DNA from: Qipengyuania vulgaris
GTDB lineage: Bacteria > Pseudomonadota > Alphaproteobacteria > Sphingomonadales > Sphingomonadaceae
DNA length: 64,000 nt
Direction: 5' to 3'
NCBI GenBank assembly: GCA_000756795.1
Contig: CCSI01000005.1
Span: 124,001 to 188,000, forward strand
The translations under genes were made by a program, and so were the position numbers. The notes beneath the pieces were generated by a model. The model was not told the origin of the DNA, did no database searches, and saw only the letters and a list, made by a program, of their open reading frames with translations. Of the stretch, positions 45,708 through 53,901 are shown one piece after another (within the stretch, counting starts at the first letter, position 1; each line of letters begins with the position of its first letter).

Positions 45708-46636
45708 TGTCTGGTCCAGTGTCCCAAGTCGCGTTGCAGATAATCCTCCAGCCATTCGATTTCGGCCCGGAACAATGCGTTGAGCTGTTGGCGCGTGTCT
45801 GGTTCCAGCGGCGGATTGTCGACTTGCTTGGTGTTTTTCTTCCGGATGAAGGCACGCAGTTTCTGTCGCCGTTCGTAGCTCAGCAGCCGCTTCGAAAACG
45901 TCCCGATCCATTCGGGCGGGTATGTCGCCAGCGTGTTGAGAGAGGACCACCTCGCCTGCTTGGCGGAGTTCTTGGGCGAGTAGTCAATCTCGGCAGCCGG
46001 CTCTTCATCCAGCCCCAAGCGATTGAAGATCGAGCGCACCATTGCCTCGGGATCGTTCTTCAAGTCATCGAACAGCAGGACGTGAAAATTCCGAGGATCG
46101 AAGGAGTTCAAAAAGTTACTTATGTTCGCCGAATAGCCAAAGACATCCTTGTAGATAAGGCTTTCCGGATACCCGTTCCTGATGGGTTGCAAGTCACGCT
46201 TCCGGCTATCCATCGCTTCAAGCGATTGCTCGAGGGAGGGCAGTTTTTCCGAGCCGTTGAATTGCATCTGGTGGAACATGGAATGCACCGCTTCGGCAGG
46301 ATTGCGCACCAAGACAAAGACACGCGCGTCAGGGCTTGCTTCCTTTATTTCGGCAGGCGCTGCTGGCGAGTAGAAATAGTGCGTGCTTGCATCGAGAGCA
46401 TACCGTTGTTCTGCCCACCCGGCGAAGTGGGTCAAAAAAACCTGTTCGGGCGATGGGCGGCGCTCTTGGGTCAGGTCGGTGGCGAAGATCACCGGCTCCT
46501 TGACGATCGGGGCAAAAATATCGGGATGCTGTCCCAGCCAAGCCGCGAGCGAAGTCGTCCCGCATTTGGGGGCGCCTGCGAGATAGAGATTGGGAAAAGG
46601 CCGGTTGCTGTCTGCCTTGTCTGTTGTCTGCATCAT
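45704..46636 (-). CDS. Sulfotransferase (PAPS-dependent) B
   Basis: A 310-residue sulfotransferase. PAPS loops are LAGAPKCGTTSLAAWL (5' loop) and VLVRNPAEAVHSMFHQM (3' loop). Lys-rich segments mark the C-terminal third. It differs clearly from sulfotransferase A, so it is not a recent duplicate. The start overlaps the flippase stop by 4 bases and its stop overlaps the GT4 start by 4, suggesting that sulfation is coupled to assembly of the flipped glycan. Confidence 0.92.
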   Translation of the reverse strand: MMQTTDKADSNRPFPNLYLAGAPKCGTTSLAAWLGQHPDIFAPIVKEPVIFATDLTQERRPSPEQVFLTHFAGWAEQRYALDASTHYFYSPAAPAEIKEASPDARVFVLVRNPAEAVHSMFHQMQFNGSEKLPSLEQSLEAMDSRKRDLQPIRNGYPESLIYKDVFGYSANISNFLNSFDPRNFHVLLFDDLKNDPEAMVRSIFNRLGLDEEPAAEIDYSPKNSAKQARWSSLNTLATYPPEWIGTFSKRLLSYERRQKLRAFIRKKNTKQVDNPPLEPDTRQQLNALFRAEIEWLEDYLQRDLGHWTRQ

Positions 46637-47982
46637 TGGCTGGCCCGGAAGATGGAAAGTAGCGAGGGCGTGATACCGGTCCTAGCCCGGGCCACAACCA
46701 CCATCGCGACATTCCAGACGATAATACCGCCCGCCATGGCCAGCGTCGCGCCATAGGGACCCTGCTGGGGTATCAGGGCGATGCCGAGAATTACGTTTGC
46801 ACCCAGGCCAATAAGCTGGCCAGCCAAAGCTAAACCCGCGTGACCACCCATGATGAGGACAATTCCTGCCGGACCGCAGGCCGCACTGAGCACCTGCGCG
46901 ACAACTATCAGCCAGAGAAGCGGGGCAATTGCGACGAATTCTGGCCCAAATGCGAGCATGAGCCACGGACCTGCAAACCCCAGCGCAAGTCCGAGCAGCA
47001 CGGTGATCAATGTCGTGGTCCAGGCGAATGTTCGCGTTATCGACTGCATCAGGTCGATATCTCCTGATTTTCGCAGTTCGGCCATGCGGGGCGAATATCG
47101 CATGGCTGCTGCCTGCACTGGCAAGGTCAGCAGCGGCGCTATTCGGGCAATCGGTTGGAAGAGGCCGGTCTGTTCGGCATCCGCCAGTGCTGCCAGCAGC
47201 AGCGTGTTAATCTCGCCTTGCAAAATTGCCGTGAGGCCGAGCCCCAAGAAGGGCAAAGCCGTTTCTGCGGTCTTACCGATGCTCCTGCTGCTTGAAGGGG
47301 CGGGTAGGGAGCGCAGGTCGCTGCGCCACAAAAGGTAAATCGAGAGCGCAACCGCGATGAACCCGGACAGGATTGCCACTGCGAGATAATCGGTCTCTGT
47401 AAACGCATAGCCGCTGGCAAGCGAAGCGAGCAGGGCGCAGACCATAATGGCGGGTCGCAAGACTTCACCCGGCACTTGCGCGTTACCGACCCTGCCGAAA
47501 CCCTGGGCCCAGCCGCGAAGGAGGATGAGCAGGGCAAGCGGGACAACCAGAATGCCTCCGAATGCCAAGTGCTGATCGAACTCGGGTGAGTTGGCCAACA
47601 CGGGAATGACGACATACACCGCCAAGGCTGCAAGGAGACACGAAAGCAGGAAGGTAATGGTCAGCGAGAGGCGCAGGAAAGCGCCCATTTCGGCCAATTC
47701 GCTGCTCGCTTTCAAAGCCGGCACTTCGCGCACGGCCATCGGACCGAAGCCGAACATTGCGACCATTGCAAGGACCTGCGCAGCCGAAAGTATGGTTGCA
47801 ACAGCACCATAACCTGTCGGGCCAAGAAGGCGGGCGGTCAGGATGGCCTGTATGAATGCAAGAGCCAGCCCTGACAGCCTGATGCCAAGGCTGAGCATGC
47901 TTGCCCGCGCAATAGGCCCGCGCGCGAGGTTCACTCCCGCATTCACAAGGTTCGAGAACCGTGTCACGAAATTATTAACCAT
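46633..47982 (-). CDS. Wzx-like oligosaccharide flippase
   Basis: A 449-residue polytopic membrane protein with about 12-14 helices of the MATE/MOP polysaccharide-transporter type. It begins SMLSLGIRLSGLALAFIQA and has FGFGPMAVREVPAL, a family-like segment. It would move undecaprenyl-PP-linked oligosaccharide to the periplasm. It is first in the overlapping flippase-sulfotransferase-GT4-GT2 operon; GGGGGG sits just before its ATG. No Wzy or Wza was recognised in the locus. Confidence 0.88.
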   Translation of the reverse strand: MVNNFVTRFSNLVNAGVNLARGPIARASMLSLGIRLSGLALAFIQAILTARLLGPTGYGAVATILSAAQVLAMVAMFGFGPMAVREVPALKASSELAEMGAFLRLSLTITFLLSCLLAALAVYVVIPVLANSPEFDQHLAFGGILVVPLALLILLRGWAQGFGRVGNAQVPGEVLRPAIMVCALLASLASGYAFTETDYLAVAILSGFIAVALSIYLLWRSDLRSLPAPSSSRSIGKTAETALPFLGLGLTAILQGEINTLLLAALADAEQTGLFQPIARIAPLLTLPVQAAAMRYSPRMAELRKSGDIDLMQSITRTFAWTTTLITVLLGLALGFAGPWLMLAFGPEFVAIAPLLWLIVVAQVLSAACGPAGIVLIMGGHAGLALAGQLIGLGANVILGIALIPQQGPYGATLAMAGGIIVWNVAMVVVARARTGITPSLLSIFRASQ

Positions 47983-48095
47983 ACCCCCCTAGGGATGCCG
48001 GAAGGCGGGGGATGACCCCGGTGCGGCTGTTCCGCCGTTCCTACCGTTCGATTACCCGTGGCCTCAAGCGTTTAAACGATACAACCGGTTTTTGC

Positions 48096-49625
48096 ATGAC
48101 CTCGACCCAATCCATCCCCGAAACTGACAGTCGCATTCCTGCGCAATTTTACGCGCTTCCCGTCATCCTCGCAGCCTTGGCAGCTGCCTTCTATGGCCAG
48201 TTTTGGCTTAGTCACGACGACAGCTGGTATCTTATCGCCACGCGCAAGTTTCTCGAGGGGGCGCAAATCTATGTCGACATTATCGAGATCAATCCGCCAC
48301 TGAATTTCTACCTGACCGTACCGGTCCTCTGGCTGGCCGACGTCACGGGGCTCACCGACACGGCTGCCTATGCGGTTCACACCTGCATCCTGAGTGCCTT
48401 TTGCGGGCTCTGGCTGGTGCGTATTCTCAGGGCCTCCGCGCTCTCGCTTGTGGAGCAGAAAATCGTCCTGTTCTCCGCTCTGACCTGCCTGCTGCTGCTG
48501 CCGATCAGTGAATGGGCCCAGCGCGAACACCTGCTGTTCGTCTATGCAATGCCGTATTTCGTTCATGAAATCATTGGCAGGGATCGCATTCGCATCCGGG
48601 CATGGGAGAGCTTCCTGATTGGTGTCGTGGCGACTTTCGGAATCGCGCTCAAACCCTACTTCCTGCTGATTCCGGCCGCGATCGTCCTCGTCGGACCTTT
48701 CAAGGATTTGCTACGGCGCGGTTTCGCCCCTGCGAACCTCGGCTTGGCCTTTGGCCTCATTGCCTATGCGCTTTTCACATTCTTGGTCCATCCGGGCTTC
48801 TTCTCGGACATCCTCACCGTGGCGCAAAAGATCTATGGGGCAATTGGTTACGATGCAGCCACTATCCTGATCCGGGGCGAGATGTTCGGCGTGTTCATTT
48901 TCCTGGCGCTGTTCTTTCTCGGCGGCACGCCAAAGGACCCGGTCAGCTGGCGGTTTGCAGCGGCTGTCCTGGCCACTACGGTCAGCTACCTGGTCCAGTT
49001 CAAGGGCTGGAATTACCATCTCATTCCCTTGTTGGCGTTCCTGTTCATGGGCGCCCTATGGCTCGCGCATTCCAAGGGCGTTTTTAGAAGCAATTCGCTC
49101 GTGCCCAAAGCGGTCGTAATCGCGCTGGTCCTGATAACCGTCGGAGCCCAGACGATTGCTGGCCCCTATCGCCCGCGCACGCTCGATATGCTCAGCCCCT
49201 TCGTCGAAGAGAAGGGCGAGCCGATGGTCGTCTATTCGACCAATCTGTCGATGGCCTTTCCATTCGTGAATGCCGTAGAGGGTACTTGGGCCAGCCGCTA
49301 TCCGGCGCAATGGATCGCGCCCGGCGCGGTCATCGAAACGCGCAGCGCGCGCTGCCCGGAAGACCGGGAATATTGCGCGCCATTCGAGAAGATCCTCGAA
49401 GATGCGCGCAATGCCAACACCGAGGACTTCCTGCGTTACCAGCCGCGCCTCGTCGTCTTCGACGTGCGGGAGGACAAGAGTTATTTCCACGGTGCGGACT
49501 TCGACTTCCTTGCATTCCAGCTCGAAGACCCCCGATTTGCTGCAGTCTGGGCGAATTACGCGAAGGTCGGTCAGGTCGATGAAGCGCTGGATGTCTGGCG
49601 TCTGAAGGAAGGCGAAACGCAGTGA
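48096..49625 (+). CDS. GT-C-like membrane glycosyltransferase
   Basis: A 509-residue protein with about ten membrane helices and a soluble C-terminal domain. The first periplasmic loop carries SHDDSWYLIATRKFLEG, the acidic GT-C motif, then EINPPLNFYL. It probably transfers a sugar from a polyprenyl phosphate on the periplasmic face. An earlier in-frame ATG at 48012 is possible, but the upstream residues look non-membrane and basic. It overlaps the next gene as GTGA. Confidence 0.8.
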   Translation: MTSTQSIPETDSRIPAQFYALPVILAALAAAFYGQFWLSHDDSWYLIATRKFLEGAQIYVDIIEINPPLNFYLTVPVLWLADVTGLTDTAAYAVHTCILSAFCGLWLVRILRASALSLVEQKIVLFSALTCLLLLPISEWAQREHLLFVYAMPYFVHEIIGRDRIRIRAWESFLIGVVATFGIALKPYFLLIPAAIVLVGPFKDLLRRGFAPANLGLAFGLIAYALFTFLVHPGFFSDILTVAQKIYGAIGYDAATILIRGEMFGVFIFLALFFLGGTPKDPVSWRFAAAVLATTVSYLVQFKGWNYHLIPLLAFLFMGALWLAHSKGVFRSNSLVPKAVVIALVLITVGAQTIAGPYRPRTLDMLSPFVEEKGEPMVVYSTNLSMAFPFVNAVEGTWASRYPAQWIAPGAVIETRSARCPEDREYCAPFEKILEDARNANTEDFLRYQPRLVVFDVREDKSYFHGADFDFLAFQLEDPRFAAVWANYAKVGQVDEALDVWRLKEGETQ

Positions 49626-51487
49626 AGCAGATGGTGCCCCTGGGAGCGGCGGCAATTGTCGTGCTCATCTTCGGGGCGCTGGTCCTGACTGCCTCGACGG
49701 GCTTCTTCACGATCGACGAGTTCGTAGTTTTCGCTGGCGTCGATGCGCTCGCAAACCGTGGCAGCCTCTTCGTTGCCAATGGCGCCCCGGAACTGGTTTC
49801 GGGCCAGCTCCGGCTGTGGTTGCTCGTAGAGGGTGAAAAGGGTCTGGTACCGCAATATCCGCCCGGTACCGCCATCGTGGGAGCACCGCTTTTTTCCGCC
49901 TTCGGCCTGCGGGGGCTGATATTCTCTAACGCCTTTGCCGCGCTGGCGAGCGTATTTGTCCTCTATCGGATGGTGGTAAGGCATTTCGGCGACTGGATCG
50001 TGGGCTTGCTCGCATGCGGCTTATTCGTCGCTGCTACCTTCATGCTCGAATATGCGGTCGGTGTATGGCCGCACGCTTGGAGCATCCTTGCCGTGCTGGT
50101 GGCCGGTACGCTTGCGCTCGATTTGCTGCATTCAGAGCAAGAAGCGGAACTTCGCGCATTCTGGCGGCCTGCCGCTATCGGCGCGGCTCTGGGTATCGGA
50201 CTATTGTTCCGGACCGACACGGTGCTTGCTGCCGCGGCGATTGGAACGGTCCTGTTCTTCTTCCTCCAGCGCCCCATACGCCCACTGGTCGCTATGGGCT
50301 TGGGGGCATCGCCTTTCGTACTGCTGCTCGCGGCTTTGAATTACATCAAGTTCGGAACCCTCAATCCGCTCACCTACGGCCAAAGCGGGGGCGGCACGTC
50401 GTTGACTTCGCACCTGGCACTCCTTGTCGTCGTGCCCGGACTCGTGCTTGCCGGATTTGCGGTGAAGCATTTCTGGTCTGACGTAACCAATCGTCGCCGG
50501 ATGCTTATCGGGGGAGGGGTGCTGCTGCTCGTCGCATTGCTCGCTGCACACGGTTTCGTGTGGCGTTGGTTGCACGGCTTCTGGGCGCTCATTGTCGATG
50601 CGACGCAAGTCGTCGATAACCGTTCGGGAATCGAGCGTTACGACGACGGAACCGTAGCTTTCTGGGGACTTTGGAAGAAGGCGCTTGGGCAAAGCATGCC
50701 GTGGCTCGCGCTCGCCATCCCCGCGCTGGTTTCCTCGCGTTACCTCACCGCAAAGACCCGCTGGACAATCGGAATACTCATGCTCGTCTGGAGTATGCCG
50801 TTCTTCCCGCGGGACTGGCATGGGGGCATGGGCAGCAACATGCGGTATTTCCTGCCGCTCGTGCCGTTCCTGTGCGCGCTGGCGGCCAAGACATTCGTCA
50901 CCGCTTGGCAGGGGGTTGGCCGTGCCTGGGTCTGGGCAGTTTTGGGATGGCTTGCCGGCTTTTACGGATACGAGGCGTGGCAAGAGTTCCACCCGACCGG
51001 TTCGGATGGCCTCCACCAGCTTCTTGCAACCTATTTCCTGTTCGCGGCTTCCGCCTGCGCAGCTGCTTTCGTTTGGAAGCCGCAGCACTCGGTGTCGGCA
51101 AAGCTGGTCGTGTTCTCCGGCCTTGCGACCGTGACGGTCGCGGCCCAGCTAGCTTATGCGGACTACCGATCCTCCCAGAAATTGCGGGTCATCGCATCGG
51201 GGTTCAGCGAAACTCACCAGGCCTTGCCTTCGCAATCGCTCGTCTTCGCACCGGCGCGCTATCTCGTCGGCTGGACCTTCAAGCCCCGGCAAGTCGCTGC
51301 CTTGCCGCATCCCGAAACCGGGAAAATCGACTTGGACCTGATAGATGATGCGCTGGATAAGGGTTATCGCGTCTTCATCTGGCCCTTCTACGTGAATGCC
51401 CAGCTGACCGAAGACCCCCGCTATTCCCTTCGCAGGACACACTACGGGCGCGAGTACCGCCATCTGGTGGAAGTGAGAGCGCGGTGA
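49622..51487 (+). CDS. GT-C-like membrane glycosyltransferase
   Basis: A 621-residue multi-pass protein. After the first helix, FTIDEFVVFAGVDAL supplies a GT-C acidic motif; ten or more helices follow and a soluble C-terminal domain of ~100 residues. The GTG start at 49622 lies in the stop of the preceding gene. It probably forms a pair with that enzyme in adding sugars to a periplasmic glycan. The exact family is uncertain. Confidence 0.8.
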   Translation: MKQMVPLGAAAIVVLIFGALVLTASTGFFTIDEFVVFAGVDALANRGSLFVANGAPELVSGQLRLWLLVEGEKGLVPQYPPGTAIVGAPLFSAFGLRGLIFSNAFAALASVFVLYRMVVRHFGDWIVGLLACGLFVAATFMLEYAVGVWPHAWSILAVLVAGTLALDLLHSEQEAELRAFWRPAAIGAALGIGLLFRTDTVLAAAAIGTVLFFFLQRPIRPLVAMGLGASPFVLLLAALNYIKFGTLNPLTYGQSGGGTSLTSHLALLVVVPGLVLAGFAVKHFWSDVTNRRRMLIGGGVLLLVALLAAHGFVWRWLHGFWALIVDATQVVDNRSGIERYDDGTVAFWGLWKKALGQSMPWLALAIPALVSSRYLTAKTRWTIGILMLVWSMPFFPRDWHGGMGSNMRYFLPLVPFLCALAAKTFVTAWQGVGRAWVWAVLGWLAGFYGYEAWQEFHPTGSDGLHQLLATYFLFAASACAAAFVWKPQHSVSAKLVVFSGLATVTVAAQLAYADYRSSQKLRVIASGFSETHQALPSQSLVFAPARYLVGWTFKPRQVAALPHPETGKIDLDLIDDALDKGYRVFIWPFYVNAQLTEDPRYSLRRTHYGREYRHLVEVRAR

Positions 51488-51581
51488 TTGGCTCCCTCAA
51501 CATGGTAAAGACTTATTTAACGCTTTGCAGCGATACACGATGCAACAGCCATAAAGGCTGGATTGCGGGGGTATTGCAAAA

Positions 51582-52571
51582 GTGTTGGAAAACCAGACTT
51601 TCGACAAGGATATAGGGGACCTGGAACATACCCTGTTGTCGCTTGTCGTGCCCGTTTTCAACGAGGCGGGCGGCATTCGCGAGTTCATTTTCGCGGTCGA
51701 CAAGGCCATGTCCACCAGCTGGCCCGAGCCGCAAATAGCGCCCCGCCTCGAAATCATCTTCGTCGACGATGGCAGCAGCGACGGTACCTCCACCGTCATC
51801 CGCACGCTGCGCAAGGGCGATGCCCGCATCAAGCTGCTCACCCTGTCGCGCAATTTCGGCAAGGAAGCCGCGCTCAGCGCCGGCCTCGATGCCGCTTCCG
51901 GCGATGCCGCCATTCCGATGGATGTCGACTTGCAGGACCCGCCCGAGGTGATCCGCCCGATGGTGGAGAAATGGCTCGCCGGCGCGAAGGTGGTCAATGC
52001 GCGCCGCTGCGACCGCAGTGCGGACACTATGTTCAAGCGCAGCACCTCCCGCCTGTTCTATCGCACGATCAACATGGTGGCCGATCACAAGATCGCCGAC
52101 GATGTGGGCGACTTCCGCCTGCTCGACCGCGATGCCATCGAAGTGCTCAAGCAGATGACCGAGCACACGCGCTTCAACAAGGGCCTGTTCTCGTGGATCG
52201 GTTTCACCACCGAGACGGTCGAATATGTCCGCCCCGAGCGCGAAGTGGGCACAAGCAAGTGGCGCACGCTGAAGCTGCTCAACCTTGCCCTCGACGGCAT
52301 CATCTCCTCGACCACGCTCCCGCTGCGCATCTGGACCATCATCGGCGCGCTGATTTCGCTGGGCGCGGTGGCCTATGCCGCCTTCCTGCTGGTCTACACG
52401 CTGACGCAGGGTTCGGACGTGCCCGGTTACGCCTCCATCATGATCACCGTGCTGATGCTGGGCGGGCTCAACCTGCTTTCGCTCGGCCTTATCGGCGAAT
52501 ATCTTGGCCGTGTGGCCATCCAGGTTCGCGGACGACCGCTCTATGTGGTCGAAAGCCGGGAAGGGTTCTGA
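51582..52571 (+). CDS. GtrB-like GT2 (polyprenyl-phosphate sugar synthase)
   Basis: A 329-residue protein. GT2 motifs are VVPVFNEAGGIRE, FVDDGSSDGT, LSRNFGKEAALSAGLDAA and DVDLQDPPE. Two C-terminal helices end in the NLLSLGLIGEYLGR segment typical of GtrB/ArnC enzymes. It should make an undecaprenyl-phosphate sugar. GTG 51582 is the likely start. It forms a compact group with a methyltransferase and GtrA, and could feed the two GT-C enzymes upstream. Confidence 0.93.
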   Translation: MLENQTFDKDIGDLEHTLLSLVVPVFNEAGGIREFIFAVDKAMSTSWPEPQIAPRLEIIFVDDGSSDGTSTVIRTLRKGDARIKLLTLSRNFGKEAALSAGLDAASGDAAIPMDVDLQDPPEVIRPMVEKWLAGAKVVNARRCDRSADTMFKRSTSRLFYRTINMVADHKIADDVGDFRLLDRDAIEVLKQMTEHTRFNKGLFSWIGFTTETVEYVRPEREVGTSKWRTLKLLNLALDGIISSTTLPLRIWTIIGALISLGAVAYAAFLLVYTLTQGSDVPGYASIMITVLMLGGLNLLSLGLIGEYLGRVAIQVRGRPLYVVESREGF

Positions 52572-52575
52572 AGCA

Positions 52576-53310
52576 ATGGACGTCGCCGCCTATCACTCCA
52601 TGCGCGATTTGCAGGACGAACACTGGTGGTTCGTCGGCCGCCGCAAGTTCCTGCGCCAGCTCATCCAGCGCCACGGCAATCTCGGCGAGGATACGCGCAT
52701 TTTCGAAGCGGGGTGCGGCTTTGGTGGCAATTTGCCGCTGCTCGAGGAATTCGGCCGCGTTTCCGCATTCGAATATTCGGACGAGGCGCGCGCCTATTCG
52801 ACCGCGCAGTCGGGAATCGCCGTCATGCCGGGTGCACTGCCCGATGGCGTAGATTTCGGCGGGCGCACATACGACCTGATTGCGCTGCTCGACGTACTCG
52901 AACACATCGACGACGACCGAGCATCGCTGGAAACGCTGGGCAAGGGGCTGACCGAGAACGGCCGGATGCTCATCACCGTGCCGGCCTTCCAGTGGCTCTG
53001 GTCGAAGCATGACGAACTGCACCACCACAAACGCCGATATTCGCGCAAATCATTGAAAAAAGTGATCCGCGCTGCTGGTCTAAGCCCGGTGAAGACCGGT
53101 TATTTCAACAGCCTGCTATTCCCGCTTGCCATGGCGCAGCGGCTTGCCACCCGCGCTTCGAACAGCCCGGCTGTCGGCGATGAAATGCCGCCGAAACCGG
53201 TGAACAAGGCGCTCGGTGGGGTATTCTCGCTCGAAAGCGCACTGGCCGGGAAGTTCGGTCTGCCCTTTGGCCTGTCGGCCTATGCCATCGTGGAAAAGCC
53301 CGGACGCTGA
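52576..53310 (+). CDS. SAM-dependent methyltransferase
   Basis: A 244-residue class I methyltransferase. Early YHSMRDLQDEHWWFVGRRK is typical of glycan-locus methyltransferases; the SAM loop is FEAGCGFGGNL, and DLIALLDVLEHIDDD is motif II/III. A role in capping or modifying a lipid-linked sugar fits its place between GtrB and GtrA. ATG 52576 lies 5 bp after the GtrB stop. Confidence 0.9.
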   Translation: MDVAAYHSMRDLQDEHWWFVGRRKFLRQLIQRHGNLGEDTRIFEAGCGFGGNLPLLEEFGRVSAFEYSDEARAYSTAQSGIAVMPGALPDGVDFGGRTYDLIALLDVLEHIDDDRASLETLGKGLTENGRMLITVPAFQWLWSKHDELHHHKRRYSRKSLKKVIRAAGLSPVKTGYFNSLLFPLAMAQRLATRASNSPAVGDEMPPKPVNKALGGVFSLESALAGKFGLPFGLSAYAIVEKPGR

Positions 53311-53311
53311 C

Positions 53312-53692
53312 ATGCAGCTCATGCGGCAATTGCTGTCCTTCGGTTCGGTCGGCGTGCTGGCAACGCTGGCGCATGTCGCGGTAGCGTATGCGCTTCTGAC
53401 AGCGACCAGCATCAACCCTTATGCGGCAAACCTTGCAGGCTTCCTGAGCGCGGTAGGTATTTCCTTCGTCGGCAATGCCCGCGTGACCTTCGCATATAGC
53501 GAGGCATGGTGGCCTGCATTCACGCGTTTCGCTGCGGTCTCGCTGACCAGCCTCGGCCTGACCACCGCAATCCTCGTAGTGGTCGAGGCGCGGGCGCTGC
53601 CCTACTGGACATACGTCCTCGCCACGCTGGCAATCGTGCCGCCGCTGACGTTCGTGCTGTCGAAATTCTGGGTGTTCGCGCGCCGCACATGA
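53312..53692 (+). CDS. GtrA-family membrane protein
   Basis: A 126-residue protein with four helices: [20 protein letters not shown], then [21 protein letters not shown], and the closing VLSKFWVF typical of GtrA. Presumed to translocate the lipid-linked sugar made by the adjacent GtrB-like enzyme. It starts one base after the methyltransferase stop and closes the glycan locus before tRNA-Pro. Confidence 0.9.
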   Translation: MQLMRQLLSFGSVGVLATLAHVAVAYALLTATSINPYAANLAGFLSAVGISFVGNARVTFAYSEAWWPAFTRFAAVSLTSLGLTTAILVVVEARALPYWTYVLATLAIVPPLTFVLSKFWVFARRT

Positions 53693-53711
53693 GGCCCGTG
53701 CGGCAGTAAAT

Positions 53712-53788
53712 TGGTCGGGGAGAGAGGATTCGAACCTCCGGCCCCTGCCTCCCGAAGACAGTGCTCTACCAGGCTGAGCTACTCCCCG
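53712..53788 (-). tRNA. tRNA-Pro (CGG)
   Basis: A 77-base cloverleaf on the minus strand. Acceptor CGGGGAG pairs with CTCCCCG, the anticodon stem CTGTC/GGCAG encloses TTCGGGA with anticodon CGG, and the T-loop is TTCGAAT. CCA is encoded. Confidence 0.97.
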
Positions 53789-53800
53789 ACCGGATGCGTT

Positions 53801-53818
53801 GCGGGGGAGGTCCCCCGC
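53801..53818. other. GC-rich hairpin in the tRNA-Pro leader
   Basis: GCGGGGG and CCCCCGC enclose a 4-base loop, 13 bases before the tRNA-Pro 5' end. It has no T-run, so it is not a terminator; it may be a processing signal in the precursor. Confidence 0.6.
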
Positions 53819-53831
53819 GAGGCAGGCGCGC

Positions 53832-53860
53832 CCTATAGGTGTGGATTGCCTTGCACGCAA
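53832..53860 (-). promoter_or_regulatory. Probable tRNA-Pro promoter
   Basis: On the minus strand TTGCGT (53860-53855), 17 bases, then TATAGG (53837-53832). The following GCGCGCCTGCC resembles the tRNA-Asn promoter region. Confidence 0.55.
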
Positions 53861-53879
53861 GCGGGCTTTTGCCTAAATT
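53851..53879 (+). promoter_or_regulatory. Possible thyA promoter
   Basis: TTGCAC (53851-53856), 17 bases, then TAAATT (53874-53879), ending 22 bases before the thyA ATG. Its -35 box overlaps that of the divergent tRNA-Pro promoter. Match to consensus is moderate. Confidence 0.4.
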
Positions 53880-53901
53880 TCGGCTTAGGGTTGCACGGAC
53901 A

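Noticed and set aside
51546..51560. CAGCC-ATAAA-GGCTG hairpin before the GtrB-like gene as a terminator.
   Set aside because: The stem has only five pairs and no T-run follows.
53712..53788. tRNA-Pro as an integration site for the glycan locus.
   Set aside because: No integrase gene and no repeated copy of the tRNA 3' end was seen on the far side of the locus.
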